Assembly (NCBI GenBank): GCA_947176115.1
Contig: CAMWPK010000024.1
Coordinates: 1 to 12,120 of the forward strand
DNA length: 12,120 nucleotides
DNA from: an uncultured Clostridia bacterium
Lineage (GTDB): Bacteria; Bacillota; Clostridia; Christensenellales; UBA3700
Reading direction: 5' to 3'
Under the pieces are notes generated by a model. That model saw nothing but the letters and a program-made list of their open reading frames with translations. It did no database searches and had not been told where the DNA came from. The translations under genes were made by a program, and so were the position numbers. Within the stretch, counting starts at the first letter, position 1, and the number at the start of each line of letters is the position of its first letter. Shown one piece after another: positions 5,072 to 12,120 of the stretch.

Positions 5072-6328
5072 CTATCTAATGATATCGTTTGCGTAGATAG
5101 GATACTTCTTGCAAAGCTCGGCAACTTTCTTGGAGCAACGCTCTACTGCTTCTTCCTTGTTGTCAACTAGGTCTGCAATACAATCTGCGATAACTAGCAT
5201 GTCGTCTTCTTTCATGCCTCTTGACGTAACGGCAGGAGTACCTATACGTACGCCGGAAGTTACGAACGGCTTTTGGGTATCGAAAGGAATTGCGTTCTTG
5301 TTGGCTGTGATATGAGCTTTGTCGAGCAACGCTTCGAGTTCTTTACCCGTCATACCCTTTGAAGTGAGGTCGATAAGCATTAAGTGATTGTCGGTTCCGC
5401 CCGATACAAGATTGATACCCTTATCAAGCAAAGCCTTAGCAAGAACTTGAGCGTTCTTGACAATTTGTCTTTGATATTGCTTAAACTCTTCGCTCATTGC
5501 TTCTTTGAGCGCAACTGCCTTAGCGGCAATTATGTGCATAAGCGGTCCGCCTTGAGTACCTGGGAAAATCGCCTTGTTAATCTTGGTAGCAATCTCTTCA
5601 TTGTTGGTAAGAATAAGTCCGCCTCTAGGTCCTCTCAAAGTCTTATGAGTGGTGGTGGTGACTACGTCTGCGTAAGGTACAGGACTTGCATGACATCCTG
5701 TCGCAACAAGACCTGCGATATGAGCCATATCTACCATGAGATATGCGCCTACGCTGTCTGCTATCTCTCTGAACTTCTTGAAATCCAAAGCTCTCGGATA
5801 TGCGCTTGCGCCCGCAAGAATAAGTTTTGGCTTGCACTCTTTAGCAAGTTTAGCTACCTTATCGTAATCAATCATACTCGTAGACTGCTCTACCTCGTAA
5901 GGAATGATATTGAAGTATTTACCTGAAATATTTACAGGGCTTCCGTGAGATAAGTGTCCGCCGTGAGCAAGGCTCATACTGAGCACGGTATCTCCTGTCT
6001 GCAACAAAGCAAAGAAAGTCGCAAGATTTGCGTTGGCACCGCTGTGCGCTTGAACGTTGGCGTACTTAGCGCCGAAAAGCTGACATGCTCTTTCAATAGC
6101 AAGTTTTTCTACTATATCAACGTGTTCGCATCCACCGTAGTATCTCTTTGCCGGATAACCCTCGGCATACTTGTTGGTCAAGTGCGAACCTGCTGCCGCC
6201 ATTACCGCCGGAGTAACGATATTTTCGCTTGCAATAAGCTCAATATTGCCTTGTTGGCGGGTAAGTTCCAATTCCAAAGCGTCGCAAACTTCGGGGTCTG
6301 TATCTCTGATAACCTTAAAATCTATCAT
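5072..6328 (-). CDS. glyA: Serine hydroxymethyltransferase
   Basis: Cytoplasmic PLP enzyme that interconverts serine plus tetrahydrofolate with glycine plus 5,10-methylene-tetrahydrofolate, the main source of one-carbon units. It has 418 residues, the usual bacterial length. Seen directly: ELIASENIV (30-38), TNKYAEGYPAKRYYGGCE (51-68), AHSGANANLA (94-103), GGHLSHGSPVN (123-133), VDMAHIAGLVA (199-209) with the PLP-stacking region, and the PLP lysine K229 within TTTTHKTLRGPRGG (224-237). The C-terminal folate region SGVRIGTPAVTSRGM is intact. AGGAG precedes the ATG by six bases. The gene appears to be monocistronic: a promoter candidate lies upstream (6364-6393) and a hairpin terminator downstream. 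No glycine riboswitch or other leader structure fits in the short upstream gap. Confidence 0.97.
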   Translation of the reverse strand: MIDFKVIRDTDPEVCDALELELTRQQGNIELIASENIVTPAVMAAAGSHLTNKYAEGYPAKRYYGGCEHVDIVEKLAIERACQLFGAKYANVQAHSGANANLATFFALLQTGDTVLSMSLAHGGHLSHGSPVNISGKYFNIIPYEVEQSTSMIDYDKVAKLAKECKPKLILAGASAYPRALDFKKFREIADSVGAYLMVDMAHIAGLVATGCHASPVPYADVVTTTTHKTLRGPRGGLILTNNEEIATKINKAIFPGTQGGPLMHIIAAKAVALKEAMSEEFKQYQRQIVKNAQVLAKALLDKGINLVSGGTDNHLMLIDLTSKGMTGKELEALLDKAHITANKNAIPFDTQKPFVTSGVRIGTPAVTSRGMKEDDMLVIADCIADLVDNKEEAVERCSKKVAELCKKYPIYANDIIR

Positions 6329-6363
6329 AAGTATCTCCTATATTAATAAATATTTTCTATTTG

Positions 6364-6393
6364 ATTTTATCATATATCTTGCAGTATAATCAA
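6364..6393 (-). promoter_or_regulatory. Candidate glyA promoter
   Basis: On the minus strand TTGATT (6388-6393, four of six) lies 18 bases upstream of TAAAAT (6364-6369, five of six). An overlapping alternative is TATGAT at 6369-6374 with TTGTTG at a 16-base distance. Either would give a leader of roughly 30 bases. A weak 5-bp inverted repeat GTCAT/ATGAC lies just upstream (6404-6424). Confidence 0.45.
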
Positions 6394-6428
6394 CAAAATC
6401 AACGTCATAATTTTTATAAATGACTATG

Positions 6429-8072
6429 TCATTTGAATTCCATAGTTCTTACTGCGTGTTCAAATACAGGCGCCCAAAACCATCTGTCTTTTCCTAAACA
6501 ATTCCATGAGCCTACGCCTTGCTTACCGTGGTATGAAAAGAAAAACATCGCATTATATATACTTTGGTCCATACCCGCCGTAATGAAATCGACGAAAAAT
6601 ACTTTTTTGGGTTTATCAAGCAATTTTGCCTCTCCAAACTTTGCGGTAGTATATACGCTCTTGAGAGCGGTCAACATATTACGACCGAAATCGAAGACGT
6701 CTTTTTCTTCCAGAGCGCCTTTGAAATTAAAATTGAGATTCACTGTGGTATCCGGCGTCGTATAAATATATTTAGGCGCATTGGTCGGATATTTTATTTT
6801 GCGAATTTCGTCAGACATTACTATAAAATTACGAGGCATTATCGCTGTTATCGCGCCCTCTGCAATGCTGGCTCTTACAAACTCAACTTTTGGCAACTGC
6901 GCGCCTTCAGGCATATCTGCTCTAATATTTTCATAATTCAATCCAAACACGCCATCGGTAAGAGCGCTACCATTTACGGCAAAAGTAGTACCGCACGCCG
7001 AACAATACGCTGTCTTGCAGTTATTTTCAAGATTCACCGGCGATCCGCACTGAGTGCATCGAAGCGCCTCTGTATTTTTGCCTTTTCTTATGACGATATT
7101 GCCGTTGTCTACATTCTCCTGTTTTCTACCGCAAACAGAACATACTCCGCCAAAATCCGTCGCGCCACCGCAATAACTGCAGATATAGCTCTTAAGTCTA
7201 CCCTCGTCGCTGACGCTTACGTTCAAATTTGCATCAGACACAATTTTGACGGCATCCTCAGTACTGCCCTTATTTACGGAAACGCTTGCTCCGTAGTGAA
7301 AACGCTTTTTGCCGTCAACGTATAAATCTCCCGCAGACAATCCTGTCTTTTGAGCTATGACAGAAAGAATTTCCGCCACGTTACTGCACAGTGTGTTAAG
7401 ATAATCGTCTTTATCTTTGCCACGAATATACGCTATATACAATTCTTCAGAATCGGATTCCCGTCCGTTTTCGTGAGTAAGATTAATTTCAAAAATATAA
7501 GCCGACTTCCAATCCGGTATTTCCGAACTCTTATCCGCTCTGTTGAACTGCGCTGTAAAAGAGAAATATTTCTCTCCCATTAGCATTGACGTAGCCCATC
7601 TATCCAAACATACGGATAATACCGCTCTATCTACTTCGTCTATCAATGAAGCATTCTTTTTATATGCTTTATCCAAGTATTTGTGAGCGTCGGAATCAGT
7701 ATACTGTTCACAGACCGCATAACTAAAAAATTCTTTTTCAACGTCTTTGAAGCGTGAATTCTTTAAGCCGTAGATATATGCTCCAATTAAAGACGCAGAG
7801 TAATTTAGGTTCTTTATTGCGGTATCTAAATAGTTAATATCGTCCCAATCAAGACCTTGATCTTCAGTGATACGCTTGTTAATATAATACGAACAAGCCT
7901 CGTCGTCGCCGTTTTCTACAAGATTACGTAGCGTTTCTAAACTAGCGCTTTCGTAAAACTCCTCTTGACGCTCTTGCGCGTCTGCAAGTTTTTCCATCTG
8001 CTCAAACATGCCCACAGCAACGTCCTCGCGCTCATTTTTAATTACGTCGTCAATTTGCTTTTTATTAAACAT
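6429..8072 (-). CDS. Double zinc-ribbon protein of unknown function
   Basis: I do not recognise this 547-residue protein as a named family. In order it shows a charged helical N-terminus (1-60), an alpha-helical region of alternating Ala/Tyr/Leu helices (about 55-165) that could be Sel1/TPR-like, a mixed domain (185-290), two zinc ribbons with C298-C301/C311-C314 and C339-C342/C357-C360, and a C-terminal domain (about 412-547) beginning PRNFIVMSDEIRKIKYP and ending in strands such as NAMFFFSYHGKQGVGSWNC. That last part recalls the PsbP/Mog1/DcrB-like fold seen in other Firmicutes zinc-ribbon proteins, which is an impression only. There is no signal peptide or membrane segment. ATG 8072 was chosen over the in-frame TTG 8078 because GGAGG (8079-8083) is six bases before the ATG. 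It follows aspS by 64 bases and may share its transcript. Confidence 0.85.
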   Translation of the reverse strand: MFNKKQIDDVIKNEREDVAVGMFEQMEKLADAQERQEEFYESASLETLRNLVENGDDEACSYYINKRITEDQGLDWDDINYLDTAIKNLNYSASLIGAYIYGLKNSRFKDVEKEFFSYAVCEQYTDSDAHKYLDKAYKKNASLIDEVDRAVLSVCLDRWATSMLMGEKYFSFTAQFNRADKSSEIPDWKSAYIFEINLTHENGRESDSEELYIAYIRGKDKDDYLNTLCSNVAEILSVIAQKTGLSAGDLYVDGKKRFHYGASVSVNKGSTEDAVKIVSDANLNVSVSDEGRLKSYICSYCGGATDFGGVCSVCGRKQENVDNGNIVIRKGKNTEALRCTQCGSPVNLENNCKTAYCSACGTTFAVNGSALTDGVFGLNYENIRADMPEGAQLPKVEFVRASIAEGAITAIMPRNFIVMSDEIRKIKYPTNAPKYIYTTPDTTVNLNFNFKGALEEKDVFDFGRNMLTALKSVYTTAKFGEAKLLDKPKKVFFVDFITAGMDQSIYNAMFFFSYHGKQGVGSWNCLGKDRWFWAPVFEHAVRTMEFK

Positions 8073-8078
8073 ATACAA

Positions 8079-8083
8079 CCTCC
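8079..8083 (-). promoter_or_regulatory. Ribosome binding site that fixes the zinc-ribbon protein start
   Basis: GGAGG on the minus strand, six bases before ATG 8072. The longer frame would start at TTG 8078, directly abutting this site with no spacing, so it is rejected. Confidence 0.75.
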
Positions 8084-8136
8084 GTCGATATTTATTAAAA
8101 ACAATATAACTTTTTATGCAATCTCTTCTTTATAGA

Positions 8137-9927
8137 TTAGTCTTTCTTGTCTATATTGAGCGCAAGTTCTTTGAGTTGCTTTTCTTCAACCGGCGCAGGC
8201 GCTCCCGTCATAAGACAAGACGCATTCTGAACTTTCGGGAAAGCTATTACGTCCTTGATATTGTCTGTACCCGTAACCAACATTGTTAGTCTGTCCAGAC
8301 CGAAAGCAAGTCCGCCGTGCGGTGGCGCTCCGTATTTGAACGCGTCAACGAAGAAGCCGAATCTTTCCTCAATATCTTTCTGCGAAAATCCTAGCAATGA
8401 GAATATCTTCTCTTGCATATGCCAGTCGTGAATACGGATACTTCCGCCTCCTGCTTCTTGACCGTTGATAACCATATCGTATGCGTTACTGCGAACCTTA
8501 AGAGGGTCAGTGTCAAGAAGAGGTATGTCCTCTACTATTGCGCTGGTGAAGGGGTGGTGTACTGCTACGTATCTGTCCTCTTCAGCGTCATATTCAAGAA
8601 GCGGGAAGTCAACTACCCATAAGAAGTCATACTTGCTCTTGTCGTAAAGTTCGTACTTGTCTGCAAGATAGCATCTCAATGCGCCAAGACTGTCGAATAC
8701 GACCTTATCCTTGTCCGCGACAAAGAAAATAATATCGCCTTTTTGCGCGTCCATTCTCTCAAAGATTGCCTTTTGCTCTGCTTCCGTAAGGAATTTGAGT
8801 ATTGACGAAGTTACGCTACCGTCCTCGCGAAGCATTGCGTACGCAAGTCCCTTTGCGCCGTAACTCTTGACAAACTCGCCACACGCGTCTACTTCCTTTC
8901 TCGTCATCTTGGAGCAAAGTCCTTTTGCGTTGATTGCTCTCACGCTACCGCCGTTGGCAACAGCTGAGGTAAATACTGAAAATCCGCAGTCCTTAACTAT
9001 ATCCGATAAATTCTTGAGTTGTAAATCAAAACGCGTGTCAGGCTTGTCGCTACCCCATTTCTCCATAGCCTCGCTGTAAGGTATGCGTCTAAATTTCTCA
9101 GTAATATCCATACCAAGACACTCTTTGAATACGCTTTTGATAAGTCCTTCGGCGATTGCCATAACTTGCTCGTTGTTTTCGACGTAACTCATCTCTAGGT
9201 CTATTTGCGAAAACTCAGGTTGACGGTTGGCTCTTAAGTCCTCGTCACGGAAACATCTAGCTATTTGATAATATCTGTCCATACCTGCAATCATAAGCAA
9301 CTGCTTGAAAAGTTGAGGCGATTGCGGAAGAGCGTAAAACTCTCCATTATGTACTCTTGACGGAACAAGATAATCTCTTGCGCCCTCGGGAGTAGACTTG
9401 CCCAAGAAAGGCGTCTCTATCTCCAAAAAGCCGTTGTCTGCCAAATAGTTGCGAACTACTCTGGTTATTTTATCTCTCATAACGAGTTTGGACTGCAAGT
9501 AACTGCGTCTTAAATCGAGATATCTGTATTTTAATCTCAACTGCTCGCCTACTTTCATATCTTCGGTAATTACGAAAGGCGTAACTTCCGCCTCGGAAAG
9601 TATACGCAAATCGCTGGCAAGTATCTCTACTTCGCCTGTGGGCATATTCTTGTTGATATTGCTTCCGCGACTTCTAACTTTGCCTGTTACCGCAATGACG
9701 AACTCGTTGCGAATTGCCGTAGCCTTTTCAAACACGGACTTATCGACTTGGTCATCAAAAGCTACTTGGACAACTCCGCTGATATCTCTCAAATCTATAA
9801 AAAGCAAATTGCCCAAATTGCGATACTTTGCCACAAAACCCATTACTGTGACTTGCCTGTCAATATCGCTACCGCGAAGTTCTCCGCACTTATGCGTTCT
9901 CTCTAAACCGTTTAGAAAATCTACCAT
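8137..9927 (-). CDS. aspS: Aspartyl-tRNA synthetase
   Basis: Class IIb synthetase that attaches aspartate to tRNA-Asp in the cytoplasm. Its 596 residues match the bacterial type with the GAD insertion. Domains in order: anticodon-binding OB fold (about 10-110; GFVAKYRNLGNLLFIDLRD), catalytic core from about 130 with the RYLDLR motif 1 region (135-140), the ETPFLGKSTPEGARDYLVPSR active-site start, motif 2 in CFRDEDLRANRQPEFSQID (225-243), the GAD domain in the middle (about 285-420), and motif 3 GLAFGLDRL (539-547). L37 sits where discriminating enzymes such as that of E. coli have Leu and Asn-charging ones have His, which suggests strict specificity; that inference is soft. GAGG lies eight bases before the ATG. 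In many Firmicutes hisS and aspS are adjacent, as here, but the gap is filled with repeats. Confidence 0.97.
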   Translation of the reverse strand: MVDFLNGLERTHKCGELRGSDIDRQVTVMGFVAKYRNLGNLLFIDLRDISGVVQVAFDDQVDKSVFEKATAIRNEFVIAVTGKVRSRGSNINKNMPTGEVEILASDLRILSEAEVTPFVITEDMKVGEQLRLKYRYLDLRRSYLQSKLVMRDKITRVVRNYLADNGFLEIETPFLGKSTPEGARDYLVPSRVHNGEFYALPQSPQLFKQLLMIAGMDRYYQIARCFRDEDLRANRQPEFSQIDLEMSYVENNEQVMAIAEGLIKSVFKECLGMDITEKFRRIPYSEAMEKWGSDKPDTRFDLQLKNLSDIVKDCGFSVFTSAVANGGSVRAINAKGLCSKMTRKEVDACGEFVKSYGAKGLAYAMLREDGSVTSSILKFLTEAEQKAIFERMDAQKGDIIFFVADKDKVVFDSLGALRCYLADKYELYDKSKYDFLWVVDFPLLEYDAEEDRYVAVHHPFTSAIVEDIPLLDTDPLKVRSNAYDMVINGQEAGGGSIRIHDWHMQEKIFSLLGFSQKDIEERFGFFVDAFKYGAPPHGGLAFGLDRLTMLVTGTDNIKDVIAFPKVQNASCLMTGAPAPVEEKQLKELALNIDKKD

Positions 9928-10199
9928 ATTCTTTTCCTCTATATATTTAATTATTATAATTATTATTTTATTTTATCAGTATTGTGTATTGATATAGACT
10001 CTTTGACTTCACTGCGTTACGCTCAGAGTGACGTCAAAAGGATGAGATTTCTCGACTACGCTCAAAATGACAACATTTTGGTCATAATGTCTACATTTTT
10101 GTCATTTCGACTGAAGCGAAGCGGAATGGAGAAATCTCCACGATTCGCTAAAGGATAAGATTTCTCGACTGCGCTCGAAATATCAATACCTCTTACTTA
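9928..10199. other. hisS-aspS intergenic region holding the repeat cluster
   Basis: This 272-base gap is AT-rich next to aspS (9928-9990) and then consists almost entirely of REP-like repeat units. I find no T-box (no conserved tRNA-binding bulge or GGTACCGCG-like segment), no tRNA and no open frame. No clear aspS promoter was found, although TAAAAT and TATAAT-like boxes occur in the AT-rich part. Confidence 0.6.
9999..10184. repeat. Cluster of four REP-like palindromic repeat units
   Basis: Units: 9999-10036 (CTCTTTGACTTC, TTACGCTCAGAGTGACGTC); 10044-10071 (GAGATTTCTCGACTACGCTC followed by AAAATGAC); 10101-10139 in the opposite orientation (GTCATTTCGACTGAAGCGAA, then GGAGAAATCTCC); and 10153-10184 (AAGATTTCTCGACTGCGCTC then GAAATATC). 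The second and third form a large inverted repeat around a loop of about 30 bases, and the third and fourth give a competing hairpin through GAGAAATCT and AGATTTCTC. The GATTTCTCGAC/GTCATTTCGAC core is of a type that I recall as widespread in intergenic DNA of many bacteria. No coding sequence accompanies it, so it is non-autonomous. Confidence 0.85.
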
Positions 10200-10218
10200 T
10201 TACTTCTTACTTATTACC
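10191..10218. repeat. 14-bp tandem duplication over the hisS stop codon
   Basis: TCTTACTTATTACT (10191-10204) is followed directly by TCTTACTTATTACC (10205-10218), 13 of 14 bases identical. The second unit encodes the last codons of HisRS (VISKK) and the first unit spans the stop and the start of the downstream spacer. This looks like a slippage or junction duplication next to the repeat cluster. Confidence 0.8.
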
Positions 10219-11453
10219 TCAAATAAACTCTGCGAGTTTATTTCCACCTGTTCGCCCGTCTTCATATTCTTAACGGCTAACTTATTTGCTTTCAACTCGT
10301 CCTCGCCTATAATTACGACAAAGTCGGCAGACAACTTGTCCGCATATTTCATTTGCGCCTTAAAACTTCTGTCCATTACGTCAAACTCTGCAGATATACC
10401 CTTTGCTCTCAAATCGTTGGCGATTGTCAAAGCGATATCTCTGGCTTTATCGCACATCGGAGCAATATATACTGTCGGTACATACGGCTCGCCAATGGGA
10501 AGTCCTAGGCTTTCAAGAACCATAATAAGTCGCTCAATGCCCATACCGAAACCAACCGCCGGCGTAGGCTTTCCGCCCACTTGCTCTACTAGGTCGTTGT
10601 ATCTTCCGCCACCGCATACGGTACCTTGCGCGCCTATACCTGTCGAGATAAACTCAAACACAGTGCGGGTATAATAGTCAAGTCCTCTGACTATTCTTGG
10701 ATTGACAGTATACTCTAAACCTATTGAAGTAAGTCCCTTGCATACGCTCTCGTGGTGCGACTTGCAATCTTCGCATAGATAGTCTATTGTGCTTGGAGCG
10801 TCTTTGACTATAGCTTTGCACTTCTCTTCTTTGCAATCGAGTATTCTCAACGGATTTTTGTCAAGGCGTTCTTTGCAAGTAGCGCACATACCGTCAATCT
10901 TAGACGAAAAGTATTCTCTCAACGCTTTGTTGTAATCCTTGCGACAGCTTTTGCAACCAATGGAATTTATATTGAGTTGCAAGTCCTTGACGCCTAGCTT
11001 TGCAAAAATACTCTTGGCAAGCGACATAACTTCCACGTCTGCTTGCGGTGAATAAGATCCGTAGAACTCTACGCCGAATTGGTGGTGTTCTCTCAATCTG
11101 CCGGCTTGCGGTCTTTCGTATCTAAATACGGGAGTGATATAATACATCTTGGTAGGTTGCGGAGCATTGAAAAGCGAATTTTCAATATACGCTCTCGCCA
11201 CGCCTGCCGTCCCTTCGGGCTTAAGAGTAATACTTCTGTTGCCCTTATCCTCAAAGGTGTACATCTCCTTATTGACAATATCCGTCGTATCGCCTACTCC
11301 GCGCAAAAATAACTCCGTGTGTTCAAAAGTCGGAGTACGCACTTCATTAGCGCCAAAAAGTCTTGCGACTTCGCGCACGGTGTTCTCAATATAGTGCCAC
11401 TTGTAACTCTCGCTTGGCAATACGTCTTTAGTTCCCTTGGGTATGCTTATCAT
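10200..11453 (-). CDS. hisS: Histidyl-tRNA synthetase
   Basis: Class IIa synthetase that charges tRNA-His with histidine. It has 417 residues, the normal bacterial length. Seen directly: the start IPKGTKDVLP (4-13), EPEGT-like KPEGTAGVARAY (78-89), motif 2 with YERPQAGRLREHHQFGVEFYG (112-132), the histidine-binding RGLDYYTRTVFEF (256-268), GGGRYNDL (281-288), motif 3 GFGMGIERL (301-309), and the anticodon-binding domain from about 325. The insertion between the catalytic motifs carries cysteines in four pairs, C167/C170, C190/C193, C207/C212 and C227/C230, a clostridial trait as I recall it, which could bind zinc. GAGG is seven bases before the ATG. The gap to hslU is only 86 bases, too short for a T-box leader, unlike the hisS-aspS operon of Bacillus. 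Confidence 0.97.
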   Translation of the reverse strand: MISIPKGTKDVLPSESYKWHYIENTVREVARLFGANEVRTPTFEHTELFLRGVGDTTDIVNKEMYTFEDKGNRSITLKPEGTAGVARAYIENSLFNAPQPTKMYYITPVFRYERPQAGRLREHHQFGVEFYGSYSPQADVEVMSLAKSIFAKLGVKDLQLNINSIGCKSCRKDYNKALREYFSSKIDGMCATCKERLDKNPLRILDCKEEKCKAIVKDAPSTIDYLCEDCKSHHESVCKGLTSIGLEYTVNPRIVRGLDYYTRTVFEFISTGIGAQGTVCGGGRYNDLVEQVGGKPTPAVGFGMGIERLIMVLESLGLPIGEPYVPTVYIAPMCDKARDIALTIANDLRAKGISAEFDVMDRSFKAQMKYADKLSADFVVIIGEDELKANKLAVKNMKTGEQVEINSQSLFEVISKK

Positions 11454-11490
11454 TTCTCTGCCTCTTTGCTTTATTCTATTTTAATTTTAA

Positions 11491-11527
11491 GATATTTCGA
11501 CTACACTTCGTTTTACTCAATATGACG
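11491..11527. repeat. Degenerate REP-like repeat copy between hslU and hisS
   Basis: GATATTTCGACTACACTTCG, then TTTTACTCAATATGACG, matches the GATTTCTCGACTACGCTCAAAATGAC unit at 10044-10071 with substitutions and an insertion. It fills most of the 86-base gap between the hslU stop and hisS, so it is probably transcribed. No hisS promoter is evident around it. Confidence 0.6.
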
Positions 11528-11539
11528 TGTGACGATAAA

Positions 11540-12120
11540 TCACAGAATATACTTGTTGAGATTAAGTTTTTTGATTACGCTCTCGAAGTGCTTGTCTACA
11601 AAAGCCTTGTCAATAATTACGTCTGTAGGTCCTTGCGTATCGCAAGCCTCGTAAGATATATCTTCAAGCAAACTCTCCATCATTGTATGAAGTCGTCTTG
11701 CGCCTATATCTTCTTTATTTTCGTTTTCTATCGCGCAAATCTTGGCAAGTTCTTTGATTGCGTCGCCTGTAAATTTGAGTTTGACGTCGTCCACGCCGAG
11801 TAGCGCCGTGTATTGCATCAATATAGCATTGTCAGGCTTGGTCAATATCTCTTCAAAATCCTTTTCTGTCAAACTGTCAAGTTTTACCGATATCGGGAAT
11901 CTGCCTTGAAGTTCAGGTATCAAATCAGACACGCTTGCAATATGAAAAGCTCCTGCGGCAATGAAAAGTATATGGTCTGTCTTGATTTGTCCGTACTTGG
12001 TGTTGACGGTACATCCCTCGACGATTGGCAGTATATCTCTCTGTACGCCCTCTCTAGATACGTCGTGTCCGCCACTGTTTCCGCTTGCCTTACTTGCAAT
12101 CTTATCTATCTCGTCTATAA
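11540..12120 (-). CDS. hslU: HslU, ATPase subunit of the HslUV protease, C-terminal part
   Basis: AAA+ unfoldase that feeds substrates to the HslV peptidase in the cytoplasm. The frame is open from the right edge to TGA at 11540 (193 codons visible). Seen directly: Walker B IDEIDK at the edge, SGGHDVSREGVQRD, the EGCTVNTKYGQIKTDHILFIAAGAF segment, SDLIPELQGRFPI with the arginine of sensor/finger type, IGARRLHTMMESLLEDISYEA (sensor 2), and the end LNLNKYIL. HslU proteins close with a similar short tail that docks in HslV to activate it. The VSREGVQRD and IPELQGR motifs separate HslU from ClpX. An apparent ATG start at 11932 is internal. The I-domain and Walker A lie beyond the window. Confidence 0.96.
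   Translation of the reverse strand, partial: IDEIDKIASKASGNSGGHDVSREGVQRDILPIVEGCTVNTKYGQIKTDHILFIAAGAFHIASVSDLIPELQGRFPISVKLDSLTEKDFEEILTKPDNAILMQYTALLGVDDVKLKFTGDAIKELAKICAIENENKEDIGARRLHTMMESLLEDISYEACDTQGPTDVIIDKAFVDKHFESVIKKLNLNKYIL

Noticed and set aside
5384..5926. 180-codon plus-strand open frame
   Set aside because: Antisense to glyA; no recognisable domain or ribosome binding site.
6329..6428. Terminator after the zinc-ribbon gene
   Set aside because: Only a 5-bp inverted repeat (GTCAT/ATGAC) with an 11-base loop and no T tract is present, too weak to support a terminator call.
6564..7325. 253-codon plus-strand open frame
   Set aside because: It lies wholly inside the zinc-ribbon gene on the other strand, has no ribosome binding site, and its translation is rich in Ile, Arg and Cys without any domain. 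The minus-strand frame has conserved zinc-ribbon motifs.
9928..10199. CRISPR array or insertion sequence in the hisS-aspS gap
   Set aside because: Units vary in length, sequence and orientation and have no regular spacers; there is no transposase frame and no target-site duplication around the whole block.
11454..11539. T-box leader before hisS
   Set aside because: The gap of 86 bases is too short and contains a repeat copy; no T-box consensus or specifier stem is seen.
11540..11932. Separate 130-residue protein
   Set aside because: The frame continues upstream without a stop to the window edge and the translation is the HslU C-terminus; the ATG at 11932 is internal and lacks a ribosome binding site.

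Overview
The window looks like chromosomal housekeeping DNA from a moderately AT-rich, Gram-positive-type bacterium, most likely an uncultured member of the Clostridia/Firmicutes. The reasons are strong AGGAGG-type ribosome binding sites, an iscR-iscS-iscU operon of the Firmicutes kind, a cysteine-rich clostridial-type HisRS, a solitary LUD-domain protein and an HslU ATPase. Phylum is an inference from protein style, not from a marker-gene comparison. No mobile element, CRISPR array, tRNA, rRNA or T-box was found.

Layout from left to right: lepA (minus, running off the left edge, with a clear sigma-A-like promoter); a plus-strand pair of a LUD-domain protein and a glycerophosphodiester phosphodiesterase, closed by a hairpin terminator; an unlabelled 45-codon minus-strand gene with a perfect ribosome binding site; iscU, iscS and iscR as a minus-strand operon read iscR-iscS-iscU, with a strong promoter and a perfect 17-bp palindrome over its predicted transcription start; glyA with a 3' terminator hairpin; a 547-residue double zinc-ribbon protein of unknown function; aspS; a 270-bp gap filled with REP-like repeats; hisS; a short gap with a degenerate repeat copy; and the C-terminal part of hslU running off the right edge.

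The best-connected unit is the Fe-S module. IscS supplies sulfur from cysteine, IscU is the assembly scaffold, and the Rrf2 regulator IscR probably senses cluster supply and represses its own promoter through the palindrome. Its cluster-binding segment has seven cysteines in 25 residues, more than the usual three, which is the most unusual protein feature here. The aminoacyl-tRNA synthetases (aspS, hisS), the one-carbon enzyme (glyA), the translation GTPase (lepA) and the protease ATPase (hslU) are ordinary core genes.

The main non-genic signal is a family of imperfect palindromic repeats, with a cluster of four copies between hisS and aspS (9999-10184) and decayed copies before the LUD gene and between hslU and hisS. 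I do not see a clear novel defence or biosynthetic system. The candidates worth following are the zinc-ribbon protein, the expanded IscR cysteine cluster, the small unlabelled gene and the repeat family.
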